Origin: Nelumbo lutea
Lineage: Eukaryota > Streptophyta > Magnoliopsida > Proteales > Nelumbonaceae
Length of the DNA: 64,000 nt
Direction of reading: 5' to 3'
Assembly: GCA_022828595.1 (NCBI GenBank)
Contig: JAKGHH010000002.1
Location: 107,443,254 to 107,507,253, forward strand
Below are positions 10,001-20,639 of the stretch, piece after piece; the first letter of the stretch is position 1, and the number at the start of each line of letters is the position of its first letter. Below the pieces are notes generated by a model that was not told the DNA's origin, did no database searches, and saw only the letters and a list, made by a program, of their open reading frames with translations. The translations under genes and the position numbers were made by a program.

Positions 10001-10187
10001 GAAAAAACTGGGCTTTCCAGATATTGTAATTGTCAGTTGAGAGTTTAATGGGTAGGTAATGGGTTACATTGGGCATGGCGGCAATGGAGGTTGTGAGGAA
10101 GGCGGGAAGATCATAGGTTGAGGCCTTAGTGTTGGGTATAGCAGACTCAGAGTTGGCGGTGGAGTTTGCTTGGCCGGTTGAAGCCAT
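7026..10187 (-). pseudogene. copia element 2 gag-pol remnant (no reverse transcriptase)
   Basis: Minus-strand order: gag start (ATG at 10187; MASTGQANS..., then THYLPIKLSTDNYNIWKAQF); glycine-rich gag end with zinc knuckle CQLCNRPGHAVLTC (about 9200-9250); protease motif WYPDSGATNHMTPDF (about 9070-9125); GAG-pre-integrase (WHARLGHPSL, CDACQRAKAH, 8650-8720); integrase core (ELIVFDVWGP, HFHSDWGGEY, about 8330-8560). A proline-rich linker (7560-7930) has three near-identical repeats around TNGPSPQD. Then, at about 7440, the frame joins LQAFSYADWVDCPDDRKSTN of RNase H, so all of reverse transcriptase has been deleted. RNase H (SWSAKKQHTIARSNTKAE) continues with stops to about 7030. Confidence 0.9.
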
Positions 10188-10191
10188 TTGT

Positions 10192-10204
10192 GGCTCTTAT
10201 ACCA
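10192..10204 (-). promoter_or_regulatory. Primer-binding site of copia element 2
   Basis: Reversed, this reads TGGTATAAGAGCC directly after the LTR end. It is a variant of the initiator tRNA-Met site. The gag ATG follows within 20 bp. Confidence 0.85.
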
Positions 10205-10315
10205 TGAACGATACCAAGTGTAGAGGTTGTATAATAAAGGGTTCCTCTATGAATAGTGGATACCCGTATGATATTTATTATATATTGGATGGGATATACA
10301 GATAAGTATACATCT
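10205..10315 (-). repeat. Partial 5' LTR of copia element 2
   Basis: It matches 3473-3585. Homology stops after GTATACATCT at 10315, where a hAT-like remnant begins. The LTR start (element orientation) is therefore lost. Confidence 0.8.
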
Positions 10316-10540
10316 CATAAATATTGATTGAAATTTGAATCCATTAAGGATGTCAAACAACTGAATTTGATCTGATCCAATTTAATTTTTAAAAAATTTA
10401 ATAAATTATTAAAAGGAAAAGAAAATATAATAGTTTATATAAAGAAAAACAAAAAATACAAGTATTTTTCAACTATTCTTATCATATATATGTATACATG
10501 GTTTTTATAAAAACAAATAATATAAAATATATAACGTAAA
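10316..10540. mobile_element. hAT-like MITE remnant, inverted copy of 25490-25705
   Basis: Shared words in opposite orientation include AAATTTAATAAATTATTAAAAGG, TATAGTTTATATAAAGAAAA and ATGTATACATGGTTTTTATA (each given only in part). The terminal TTTGCATCCCTA of the other copy is missing here because the copia LTR adjoins it. Confidence 0.7.
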
Positions 10541-11340
10541 ATATAAAAACGTCCCCTGAGTTTTCTGATAATTGTATAAACCTCCCCTATGAGTTTTGAA
10601 GAAAACTATAAATACCTCCCTTCCATAAAGTTCTGTTGACTTAGAAGAAGAATTTACTAAAATACCCTTATATACTACCAAATATCATCCCCCTCTTTCT
10701 GGGATGTATCCTTCTACATCAAGTTCAATAAGAACAGAGCAAGCTTTCCTATAGGTTCTAGCAAGATTTTAACAGGTAGTGGATAATCTTAATTTAGATT
10801 CCATGTTTGGTTTCTCTGATTTGCCAAGATTGTATCAGCTCCCGTTTTTGCTCTTGGAGATCAATCCATGTGGAAGGAAATGTCTTGACTTTGTTCAGTA
10901 CGGTTGAAGCATTTAACAGGCATCTCCACCAAGTCTCTAGACTGTGGTTCCTATTTTCTGTCACCTGAAAAAAAAAAAGAAAATGAAAAGAAAAAAAAAA
11001 AAAGAAAGAAAGAGAATGAAGAAGAAAGAGAGAGAAGAAGAATAAAAGAGACGGGAAATTAAGAAAATGGGAAAAACATATAAAACAGAGCAAAAGGAGA
11101 AAAAAAAAAAAGAGTGACGATTGGTTAGCTCAACTGAGACAGAGAAGTGGAAAAAACATGGGTTGGAGAGTAGTTTGCTTCGGTTACCACTTTAAAGGTA
11201 AATTTGGTATTTTAAGAAAATTAATGTATTATGTTAAGATTTTGGCCAGAAAAACTAATAAGAGGGATGTATTTGCTTCATTTTTTAAAACTAGAGGGGA
11301 GGATTCTGTTAAGATCAAAACACATACTAAAACACAATAG
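10541..11340. other. Intergenic; possible degenerate MULE with an exon-like interior
   Basis: The left part carries CCTCCCCTATGAGTTTT and ACCTCCCTTCC. The right part, reversed, carries CCTCCCCTCTAGTTTT and ACATCCCTCTTATTAG. This gives a weak inverted resemblance of the kind seen in MULE ends, but no target duplication can be recognised. Between them lies the exon-like piece at 10794-10965, preceded on the minus strand by a long pyrimidine tract. Confidence 0.3.
10794..10965 (-). pseudogene. Exon-like fragment, unrecognised
   Basis: On the minus strand a T/C-rich tract of about 100 bases ends in CAG at about 10968, like a 3' splice site. An open frame of about 55 codons follows (VTENRNHSLETWWRCLLN, KTFPSTWIDLQEQKRELI, QSWQIRETKHGI) and stops at a TAA near 10794. 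Composition is protein-like and less AT-rich than the surroundings. I do not recognise the protein. It may be a captured or relic host exon. Confidence 0.35.
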
Positions 11341-13147
11341 TTTAGAAATTTTCTCCATTTTTTGAAATTTTCTGTATTTTTATTCCATGTTATTTTGTTT
11401 CCAACGAATCACCTTCCTCAATTCCACGTCTCATGGCTTTAAGATGCTTGGTCACATTTAGAAGAGGTTTATCACGTCTGAAACCTCCTAAATTGTGTGC
11501 AATTAGGAGAACTCCCACTATTGTTTTTCGGTTTTTAAGTAAAACAGAGGATGTGTAACTGCCATATTCTCACCATCTTCACAAATCACAACTCAATTAT
11601 TGGGAGGGTTTTGCACCAAAAGAGAGGCGGAAGATTTCACATCTCTTTCTTTTTGGATGAAAAAGAGGAGGTAGAACTACACTGTTCTCGACAAAAAATG
11701 TAGGGGCAGAACTCTCTGTTTCATTGCCCAAACAAGTTAAGTCGTCTTCCCCATCTCCTTTGTTCTTCTCTATTACCAATTAATATTAAATATATTTCCT
11801 TCTTTTCCTAAAAACAGGAGCAAAGACACATTATTTTGGCAGAGAAACAAACTGTTTTTCAGAAGTGAACAGTACCTTTTGCTCTTGAATCCAGGTACTT
11901 TTTCTCCATTTTTTTTTAAATTCATTGTATAGTGCAAAGACTATACGTGTGTTTTGGAAGAAAAAACACAAGAAAACCAAAAAAGGGGGGGGGGGGGGAA
12001 CTGCAAAAAGCACGTTCTTTACAGTCGGGTGAGGAAGACAACAGAAAATGGGTCAATTTGAACCATTTTCAATATTGGTATAATGGGTCGATGCCGACCT
12101 GTTTGCGACCCAATTGTTTACCGTGTCATACACGATGCAAGTAAATTAGTAGAAATAATGATTAATTAGTAGATTAGTAGAAATAATTAGGAAAATAATG
12201 ATTAGTAGATTTGTAATTACTAATATTGATGATTAATATTTTAAAAAATAACATAACAAATAGCAAGTAAATTAGTAAATACCAGAAAAAATTATCAATA
12301 TATAACCATAAACTAGTGGAGATTAACAAAAATTAATCAAGAAAATAATAAAAAATAATTAATTATAATAGCAATAATATTAACAATTACTAATAATTAG
12401 TTGTCAACATAAATATTTGTCCTTAATATTCAAAAATAATATTAATTACCAAAAATCAATATAAATAGCAAAAAAAATAGTAGAGATTATCATTATTTCC
12501 GTAAAGTATCTATGAATTACCCATATAATAATTTCTATAAATTACAAAATGTAATAGAAAATTGCCAATAAAATTAATATTAATTACAATAATATGATTA
12601 ACATAGGGCATTATTAAACAATTGATATATATTTTATTAATTTAATATATTTCCAGTATATTTGTACCATAAATTAGTAGAGATTAACAGAAATTAATCA
12701 AGAAAATAATAAAAAAAATATTAATTAATTACAAAAATAATTTTAGTAATTACTAATAAACATAAAATTGTCTTTAATTGTTGGTGCCCCTGTGTCAAAG
12801 ATGGGCTGGGGTTGCTCTGTATTGTTTGTTTTTCTAGGTAACTTCACGCTGGAGGTAGTAGTAGTGTACACCTCCCTCCTGTATACCTCTTGTATACCTT
12901 TTTGCTTCTTTTATTAATACTAGTAATTAAGCACATGTGTTGCAGGTGAGAAATTTTTTTCATATTAATTATTTGAATTTTAGATATATCATAGCTAAGA
13001 TAGAAATTGAAAATCAACAAAAGTAACAATATGATTAAAAATAAACTTAAATGTTTATTATTCAATTATGACATTATGGGTTTCTTTGAAAAGTTGGATC
13101 GTTGGCCCACCATCTAAATAAGAAAATAGTTTTACTTTTGGATTAGT
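11341..13147. other. AT-rich intergenic sequence with direct repeats
   Basis: No gene is recognised. A G run (about 14 bases) lies at 11985-11998. A block around 12310-12420 (GATTAACAAAAATTAATCAAG...) recurs at about 12670-12780, a direct repeat with a spacing of about 360 bp. Very AT-rich sequence dominates 12130-12780. Confidence 0.6.
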
Positions 13148-13397
13148 TTTAAATTATGGAAAATTATAGTCGGAATTGATTGTACAGTTAAAATTATGTT
13201 ACAAGTTGGTCCATAAACCAACAAAACACTAACAACTAGCTCTACATTTCAATAAAAACCCTCACCATGTCATCAAAGGCTTATGTGGCTGTTGCCAACA
13301 TGAGACTCTTAATCCATGCTAGATACACCAAAAAGCTTATATAAAAATTACCCTTTAATGTTGGGTGATAGGAAAATAATAAACAAAAAAGGGTTTT

Positions 13398-13400
<3 letters not shown>

Positions 13401-13436
<36 letters not shown>
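13401..13436. repeat. CT/TC microsatellite
   Basis: An uninterrupted dinucleotide run of about 18 units inside the MULE. Similar shorter CT runs occur at 26196-26218 and 26270-26286. Confidence 0.95.
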
Positions 13437-13439
<3 letters not shown>

Positions 13440-14009
13440 CTCCCTCACACTCTCACTCATAGTCATCTGCATTTGCTCAATGACTATGTAATTTGAAAAT
13501 AAATAAAAATGGTTTTTACTCTCTCAATCCACGTTGGACACACCAACCGGCTCTACATTTCATTTTCTCTCATTCTCTCTCTCTACCTATCGTTCTCCTC
13601 CAACCTTTTTCATTCTTTTTCTTAGTCGATCTCTCCTTTTCCCTTAATTTCTTTTGTTCTCCCTTAGTTTCTCTCATTACACCAATTTGATAAAAATTCA
13701 CAAGAAACCCTTGGCTATGAAATTTAGAAAAATTGGAGAATGATAGAGATTGAGGGAGAAGAAAATATTGACCGAGAAGGAGAGTGAGGGAGAAGAATGA
13801 AAAAGATTGAGAGTGGGAGAGACAGAGAGAGCGGGAGATCGAGAGATGACTATGAGAGAGAGAAGGAAGGGAGATCGAAAGACAGAGGGAGTTAGAGAGA
13901 AAATGAAAACCTATTTTCGGTATAGGTTTTTTGTTGTGTCCAACATGAACTAAGAGTTTGATGTTGGCAACAGCCACATAAGCCTCCTATGACATGGCTG
14001 GGGTTTTTA

Positions 14010-14138
14010 GGTTGTGTTTGGTTTGAAGGAAAAAGTAGGGAAAGGAAGGGAAAGGTAGAGGAACCTATACAAGATTTTTAAAGGTTTCCCTACATTTCCC
14101 TTCCTTTCCCTACCTTTTCCTTCAAACAAAACATAACC
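14010..14138. mobile_element. Tourist-like MITE, 129 bp, TSD TTA
   Basis: The near-perfect hairpin starts GGTTGTGTTTGGTTTGAAGG and ends CCTTCAAACAAAACATAACC. It is flanked by TTA at 14007-14009 and 14139-14141. The inner arms are GGGAAAGGAAGGGAAA / TTTCCCTTCCTTTCCC. A related end (CCTTCAAACCAAACATAGCC followed by TTA) is present at about 18524-18546. Confidence 0.9.
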
Positions 14139-15070
14139 TTATAATTTGAAATGTAGAGCCGGTTGTCAGAGTTTTGTTGGTTTCTGGACCAACCCGCAAC
14201 CTAATTTTAAATGTACAACTGACTTTGATTATAATTTTTCCTTTAAACTATATATTTCATCTACATTATATAAAATATTTTTTTACTTATTACACTTAAT
14301 TTTTGTTTGTCTATGGTATCATTTGACTAAAACCACTAACCAACCATTTAAAAATAAAAATTGTTTGATTTCTATGATGAAATTAAATTTTGTATTGCAT
14401 TTTCATCATTGATAAAATTATTTCTTATGTATAAAACTTATTTTTGTTCAATATAATGAATGCACAATATTAGAGATGTACCTAATCTTTTTTTTTAATT
14501 TTTGTGATTCATTGTATTTTCTATTATTAAAAATTTTATTATTTGACTATGACATCATTTAATTTCTAGGTAGATTTTGAATTTCACATTCCATTTTCAT
14601 CATTAATAAAAATACTTATTACGTTTCATAGTTATTTATTTTAATTTTTATTATTTAATTATAGCATTATTTATTAACCATTTGACCCCAAATGGTTGAA
14701 TTGCTCACCCACAACTGGGAGGGAAGAAAATGGTTTTGTTTTCAAATTACTTTTCAAAATATTTATTTTATATTATTGAAATTAATATTGTGTATTTAAT
14801 TACAAGAATTTAATGATAAGAAAAATATATCTTAAATATAGGATTTAATGAGAGAGAATAGGAAAGTAGTTTTATTTCCAATTGGTTTTAAATTTTACAT
14901 TCCATTTCTATCATTAATAAAAATATTTCTTATTTATCATACTTATTATTTTTTAATTTTATTGTTTAATCATGACAACATGGATTAACCCATTTGGCCA
15001 AAATGATTTAATTCCTTACCACCACCTAGATGAAAACACTATTTTTGTTAGGTAGGTTTTAAAAGTATAA

Positions 15071-15953
15071 GCTTTTATGTTATTGGAATTATTAATTTAT
15101 TAAGTATGGATTTAATTAATAGAACTTAAATGATGAGAAGAAGCAAAAATTACTTAAGTATATGGCTCAATGGACATGAATGCAAGTTAATAACTTAAAT
15201 GTTGGATTTAATGAGAGAGAATTGAATGCATTGAATATCTTTAAATTATCACTTTAACTCATTTAATATCAAGAACTGATTACCCTATATGCTCTCATTT
15301 TTTATCAATAAATTTAAATATAGAGGGTTAAATTTTGTCCTTAAAAAATTCTAGAAATATTCTTAAGGTCATTTGTGCTTTTTAAAGTAGTATAAATATC
15401 ATACCTTATCTTTATGAAAAAAATAAAATAAAATTGTTTAAAGACACCCACAATAGTCACATTGGAATTATTTTTGAAGTTAACTAGCAGAATCCTTCTT
15501 TGAAAGTTCTCGGTTGCTCTTTGTCAAAAACAAAAGTCTAGGGGCTAAGTGTCACTACTTCCAAATTATGGGGTGATAGTCTGTAATTTACCATATGCTT
15601 GCTCTACAAAAGGATCAATCATTTTTTATCCTCCATTTAATTGAAAGCATACCACATGCTTGCATCAACGTTCAAAGTATCAAAATGACAAAGAGTACAA
15701 TAAAAAAAAGGCAATTTTAAGAGATGTATTACAATACATTTGGGATACACACAAATATGATAGAAAAGTAAGAAAATAAGTTTTAGATGACTATAAAATT
15801 GGTAACTATTGAAAAAGTAATAGAAAGACTAAAATATGTTTGTATATAGCTTAACTCTTGAAAAAATCAATATAATGTTTGTTAATATATTATAAATAAA
15901 TAAATTTTAATAATCAATTTTAACACTTATTAAAAATCATCCAGTAAACATAA
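15071..15953. other. AT-rich intergenic sequence
   Basis: I see no gene, inverted repeat or element end that can be supported in this stretch. Confidence 0.5.
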
Positions 15954-16673
15954 TGTTGGAATATAATTTTTTGGCCCAAGAAGTTAAGTAGAGGGCCCAA
16001 TATGAAATCAAATCAAAAGGCGTTGGGCCCACCAAGAGGAGAGATTTTTTTAGGTGGGACCCAGTGTGTTGGCCTAGCAGAGTTTAATAGAAAGGTTAAT
16101 TAAAGGAATTGATTTAATCACTTGATTTCCAAGTACACCGGTCTTATATAGAGATCAAATTGGAAATAAAATCACAAATTAGAACTTGACACTAAATGAC
16201 AGATTGACAAAATTTTAATTATGATTTGGTAGATCCCATTTAAAAGGTAACTAGGATTTGATATAGGCTTAATTGATCGAATATGGAAGGAAATAAGGGT
16301 GGGGCCTTTGATTCCTTTGAAGGAAATAAGTGCCATTTGACAAAGGGGTTGGGCCCACATATCATTTAACCCATTAACCACCCTTATTTCCTTCCATATT
16401 CGATCAATAATTAAAGTTTTGTCAATCTGTCATTTAATAACAAGTTCTAATTTGTGATTTTCTTTCCAATTTGATCTCTATATAAGACCGGTGTACTTGG
16501 AAATCAAGTGATTAAATAACTTCCTTTAATTAGCCTTTCTATTAAACTCTGCTAGGCCAACACACTGCGTCCTACCTAAAAGAATCTCTCCTCTTAGTGG
16601 GCCCAACCCCTTTTGATTTGATTTCATATTGGTCCCTACTTAAATTCTTATGCCAAAAAAATATATTCCAACA
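15954..16673. mobile_element. Foldback element, 720 bp
   Basis: The sequence starts TGTTGGAATATAATTTTTTG and ends CAAAAAAATATATTCCAACA. The arms (15954-16310 and about 16380-16673) pair along nearly their whole length around a loop of about 60 bp. The left arm holds one extra segment (about 16218-16268) missing from the right. TG...CA ends and CTATATAAGACCGG in the right arm resemble a copia LTR, so two LTRs facing each other is an alternative to a foldback MITE. The flanks CATAA (15949-15953) and CAGAA (16674-16678) match at four of five bases. Confidence 0.8.
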
Positions 16674-16756
16674 CAGAAAAAACTTAAAGCTAGTAATCAA
16701 AACGCAGACAATTATGACAAGCAATTAGAGTATGGTGTGGTGGTGCGACTATGGCC

Positions 16757-16892
16757 CTTCAAACTAATCACTAGGTCTCTAAATCTGGTTTTGGGAAAAC
16801 GGAACCGTTCACCTGGTTTTTTCGGTCCGATCATCCGATTTGGTTCAATTTTGAAAACCATGCTTCAAATTAATCACTAGGTCTCTAAATCT
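16757..16892. mobile_element. Truncated hAT-like MITE between 30-bp direct repeats
   Basis: The 76-bp core (16787-16862) is the right end of the CATGGTTTTTAAAACC family: it ends TTTTGAAAACCATG and contains GGGAAAACGGAACC. It is bordered by CTTCAAACTAATCACTAGGT... (16757-16786) and the same 30 bases with one change (16863-16892). A normal 8-bp duplication would be CTTCAAAC/T, so the repeat is far longer than the family's usual target duplication. Confidence 0.85.
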
Positions 16893-18240
16893 TCTTGTAA
16901 ATTTTATACAAAAATTGAAATGTTATAGTGAGTACATTTAAAAATTCAAGTATATACTCACAATATCGGTTGATTGAGGCCAATGCTATGCCTGTATAGG
17001 CTAGTCATCCGGTGGCTCCCCAGGTCAAGGTCCTGATAGGTAGGTTTAATTTTAAAACAATGGTCCATGTGCATTCCAATGTTTCAATGCATGGAACAAT
17101 TAAAAAAAGAAAATTAAAGATTTTTGGACTGCAGACCTCGTCAGAAATTAAATTTATAGCCTTCTCTTAATCTACTAGTAGCCCGAATCCGGCATTAATC
17201 CACGGATAGGATTTCAGTCCACCCATAGGAATCCTAGCTCCACCTACGGGTGGACTGAACGGTAAAAACCCCAAAAGATTAAAGGCGTGTTCACTGATAT
17301 TGGTTCCAGCCCATTTGACACGTCTGTATTTCCACCATATCCGAAGTGGTCTCAACCTTTGTGTACACAACTGGAGGAGCTAGCTATTGGTTGATTAGTT
17401 CCTGCTTCCTTCCCGCCTGAAAGGAAAAAAAAAAAAGGGAATTTTCCATTTCCCAACCTAATGGTTCAGACTTGAGAGTGGCCATCAAAACTCCAGTAAA
17501 GAATTCCATGGATTCGATTAATTTACTACTGGTAATGGGCGTCAGTTAGTTCAAACGTTTGAAGCAATTTATTTAATATGTGGCATTATTTATATAAGGA
17601 ACTTTGGTTTGGGGGATCACAATATTATCCGCAAGTTAAGTTCAAAGGCCAATAGGTGTGCTGACTTTTTAGTAAAGTTGGGTGTGTGCAAGTCTTCGAG
17701 GGAAGGGATTCATTTCACTACTAAATTGCTGAATTTGATTACAGAAGATCATATGTGTTTATTTTATTTCCTGAGTGCTGTATTTTTTTTTCTCCCCTTT
17801 AATAATAATGGTTAATAAAATTTAATTAAAGTGGACGCCCCTCTATTCTCAATAAAGTTTGCGACTAAAAAATTATTTAGGGTTTGACTATATATAAATA
17901 AAAAATAAAAGGGTTTTTTTTCTTTAAGAAGAACAATTAAATCATAGATTAGAGCCTAGAATGGTTAATAAAGGAGAACTTGCATCTTGTGGATCATTCG
18001 GTCCACCACCTTTCACATGGACCCGCCAATAGAAGTTCGTCATGTCCTTTGAGTTTTAGGATTCTAAAAGTCACAGTTTTGAAAATTAGATTGGATCAGA
18101 CGGTTGGACCATTTGATCTGGAAGTCGGTCATGCTTCCGGGTCCAGTTTTGGATTGAACCGCTTTTTTGAGAAAAACGTTCAATTAGTTAAATAACTGCT
18201 GGTCCAGGCAATCAAGCCACTAAACTGTTCGACCCAAGCA
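16893..18240. other. Intergenic sequence with dispersed repeats
   Basis: At 17021-17060, GGTCAAGGTCCTGA...TTTAATTTTAAAACAATGG recurs in diverged form near 22203-22240 and 22690-22790. At 17286-17352, GCCCATTTGACACGTCTGTA...GTCTCAACC recurs near 23925-23985. A frame at 17612-17710 encodes KANRCADFLVKLG, resembling the end of a LINE RNase H domain, but it is too short for a firm call. Nothing else is recognised. Confidence 0.45.
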
Positions 18241-18544
18241 GTTGTTCACGGTTTAACAAAGAAGCAGAGGAGATTCAGAGATGGGGGGACTGAGACAAGA
18301 AAGATCTCAGATCTGAGGTCACTGAGATCCCAGAGAGAGAGATGAGAGAAAATCAAGATTAGAAAGAGTGGAGAGAAATCAGATCTCAAATCTGAGATAA
18401 GAGAGAGATCTGAAAGGTTGTGGCTGCCCTCACCGATGAACATCGCCTTTAAAGGGTTCATTTTAAGTGTGTAATCGGATTCAGTAAGCACATTAAAAAT
18501 GGGAAAAGTTTTCCTATTTTTTCCTTCAAACCAAACATAGCCTT

Positions 18545-18980
18545 AAGTATTTGTAATAGCAAGTACGATAATATGACAGAGCACCATGGAAAAGTCTACA
18601 TGATACCGGGAAAGATATGGTACCAGAAGGTTCAAATTATCGATACGATACGCGTATTAGCAGTATTGAATCGGTACTTAAAAACGCCTGAAACTCTTTT
18701 TTTTTTAGTTTTTTTTTCGAATTTTGGTTTTTTGATAAGCTAAAAATAGGTTTTTTATTATTAAAAAAAGTTGGGGTTCTGAAACACCTAGAAACAGGCG
18801 TTTCATAGCATGTCATTTTCAAAAGATATACGGGGCGTATCATATCAATACTTTAAAGCACCCTTAATGAATTTTGATGAATACCAAAGGACAGGAGTAA
18901 TCACCTTTTTATGATCCATATTGTTTATAAATTTTTCCAGTATCATAGTCGAATAAAATATGAGAAACTGATTCAACATG
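18545..18980. repeat. Dispersed direct duplication (with 28490-28870)
   Basis: Several collinear blocks are shared with 28490-28870: GATACCGGGAAAGATATGGTAC / GATACTGGAAAGACATGGTAC, GAATTTTGATGAATACCA / GAATTTTGAAGAATACCA, and TTTTTCCAGTATCATAGT / CTTTCCAGCATCATAGT. The order is conserved, with different insertions between the blocks. The origin is unknown. Confidence 0.6.
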
Positions 18981-18989
18981 CCTTTTGCC

Positions 18990-19268
18990 CATGGTTTTTA
19001 AAACCGCCCGGAGACTGAACTGGTCAGGGGTCTGGTTACTGGGTTGAACGCTCAACCCAAATAGTCGATCCGTTCTGACAAAGAAAATAAAAAAAAATAT
19101 TAAAAAAAATAGAAATACAGTCAAAATTGTTCAAACGGTTCAAATGATTAACCACCTGGTTCAATGGTTTATTGACCAAAATCAACGATCTTTTGAGAAA
19201 ATTCGGTTTTGAGGGAAACGGATATTTCCGATCTGACCGTCTGGTCCGGTCTGATTTTGATAACCATG
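18990..19268. mobile_element. hAT-like MITE, CATGGTTTTTAAAACC family, copy 1
   Basis: It starts CATGGTTTTTAAAACCG and ends GATTTTGATAACCATG. The flanks CTTTTGCC (18982-18989) and CTTTTGCC (19269-19276) form a perfect 8-bp target duplication, the length expected for hAT-type elements. The interior has TGAACTGGTCAGGGGTCTGG, GTTCTGAC and TTGACCAAAATCAACGAT, shared with the other copies. There is no coding capacity. Confidence 0.93.
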
Positions 19269-19555
19269 CTTTTGCCTTTCATCTGATTAACAGACCAGAA
19301 ACTAAAATCAGAAAGATTCATTTAAGAGCATGATTAATGAATTGCTTGATCATCCCACTTAATATAGCTGAATTCTAGTCTATATTAATTCTTCCTTAGC
19401 TGAATTCTAGTCTATAATAAAGTCTTCCTTCTATTTTGCGGATAACATTTTATGTACAATTATTAACGCGCAACAATGTAGGGGGACCGGCCGACCAGGC
19501 TGGGATGGTGCAAGGTGCAACTTGGTCTGGCCAGGCTCGGTTTATAACATATTCT

Positions 19556-19591
19556 TTGTTCAAAACTCAATGACGGTGAGTTTTGAACAAT
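19556..19591. repeat. Small hairpin
   Basis: TTGTTCAAAACTCA, a short loop, then TGAGTTTTGAACAA form a perfect 14-bp stem. The same word, TTGTTCAAAACTCA, also occurs at 20722-20735. No function is apparent. Confidence 0.8.
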
Positions 19592-20068
19592 AAAACTTGG
19601 TCCCGATTTGAGGGCTGGAGCCCCCGGATCCATCCTGAGCTAAAGCCAAGCAAAATCCCAATCTCAATTAAAATAGGATCAGACCTAGTCTGGGTTAAAT
19701 GAGTTCACATCTGCATCCACAGGGTGCATCCCATAGGCACTTCACAACACATCCCAATCGTGTATTGAAAACATTTTTTAATGATAAGTATAATTTTAAC
19801 TGTTTATTTTTTATTTTTTATTTTTTGTTAAAATAAATCAATCATTTGATTAAAACAATTAGATCATTCAACCCAAAAACCGGACCTCTGACCAATTCAT
19901 TGTCCAGGTCGATTTTAAAAACGTTAGATGTGACCTTATTGTTGACGGAGATCATCTTCTATAGGAGTGAACCCAAAGACACTGCTCCTACAGAGTCGAA
20001 ATTTGCATATGTACTTGAAATCCTCCCCATTTTGGTTCCTTTTATAGACAAAATTGGTCGATTTTGCT

Positions 20069-20314
20069 CATGGTTTTTAAAACTGAACTGGTGACTGAAC
20101 CGATCAGGGGTCCGGTTACCGGTTCAAACGGTCAGCCTGTTTTGATAAAAAAATTTAAAAATTGAAAAATGGTCAAAACCGTTTAAACAGTTCGAATGAT
20201 TAATTAGCCAGTTCAGCGATTTGTTGACCAAAATCAACGATTTTGGAGAAAAACAGAACTGGTCAGATGACCAGTTCCCGGTTTTTCTGGTCCGGTTCGA
20301 TTTTGAAAACCATA
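20069..20314. mobile_element. hAT-like MITE, CATGGTTTTTAAAACC family, copy 2
   Basis: It starts CATGGTTTTTAAAACTG and ends TTTTGAAAACCATA; the last base is changed from G. The flanks ATTTTGCT (20061-20068) and ATTTTACT (20315-20322) match at seven of eight bases. It shares CCGATCAGGGGTCCGGTTAC and TTGTTGACCAAAATCAACGA with copy 1. Confidence 0.92.
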
Positions 20315-20639
20315 ATTTTACTTATTGATTACGTCGATGTTGCAAGCTTAAAATAATTTATTGCTGAAAGAGACCGGCAGCAAGACCGGTAGTAACTGTT
20401 GTACAGGCATGTTTCTCCGGTTCTCCACAAACGAGATTTGAGATTTCCTGTCCAGTGCCCACTACTCTCTCCCCACATTATACCTGCCTTCAATGGTAGT
20501 CATACATCGCTATCATATGTTGTAAGATGTGGGGCTGAGTGTATTGTGGGTCGGACGTTGGTAGATAGAAAATTGGGTTGAAAATGAAAACTTTGATGGC
20601 TGTAATTGGTTTGTAAAAAAGGGGATATTATCTAAAATT

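Larger units (their letters stand above)
3473..10315 (-). mobile_element. Ty1/copia element 2 (minus strand), degenerate, split by copia element 1
   Basis: Related LTR sequences mark both ends (3473-3675 and 10205-10315; shared ACCAAGTGTAGAGGTTGTA and TATTGGATGGGATATACAG). A primer site next to the right one shows minus orientation. Coding order on the minus strand is gag (10187 down), zinc knuckle, protease, integrase and RNase H (about 7400 to 7030). The reverse transcriptase is missing. Element 1 (3676-6910) lies between the 3' LTR and the RNase H end. The left LTR interrupts the kinase pseudogene after AGAAG (3468-3472). No matching duplication is present beyond 10315, so the right end is truncated. 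Confidence 0.8.
13158..14241. mobile_element. MULE-like element, 1084 bp, with long terminal inverted repeats
   Basis: The left arm (13158-13325) begins GGAAAATTATAGTCGGAATT. The right arm (about 13930-14241, reversed) begins GGAAAAATTATAATCAAAGT. The arms pair over about 165 bp (shared GTTGGTCCA, AACCAACAAAAC, GGCTCTACATTTCA, GGCTTATGTGGCTGTTGCCA). The flanks are TTTAAATTAT (13148-13157) and TTTAAACTAT (14242-14251), a 10-bp duplication with one mismatch. The interior is pyrimidine-rich low-complexity sequence without a recognisable gene. A Tourist-like MITE (14010-14138) is inserted in the right arm only. Confidence 0.85.
13040..15070. repeat. Diverged direct-repeat array (unit about 310 bp), interrupted by a MULE
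   Basis: The words TTTTATTGTTTAATCATGAC, CCATTTGGCC and GGTTTTAAATTTTACATTCC recur in diverged form near 13040-13157, 14242-14420, 14550-14760 and 14870-15065. The array continues across the element at 13158-14241, which independently supports that element's borders. Confidence 0.55.

Noticed and set aside
13493..13977. Frames rich in Ser/Leu/Phe on both strands
   Set aside because: These are low-complexity CT/AG sequence in the middle of the MULE, with no domain.
17609..17815. Possible LINE RNase H fragment (KANRCADFLVKLG)
   Set aside because: Only about 15 codons resemble the family. This is too little for a separate feature.
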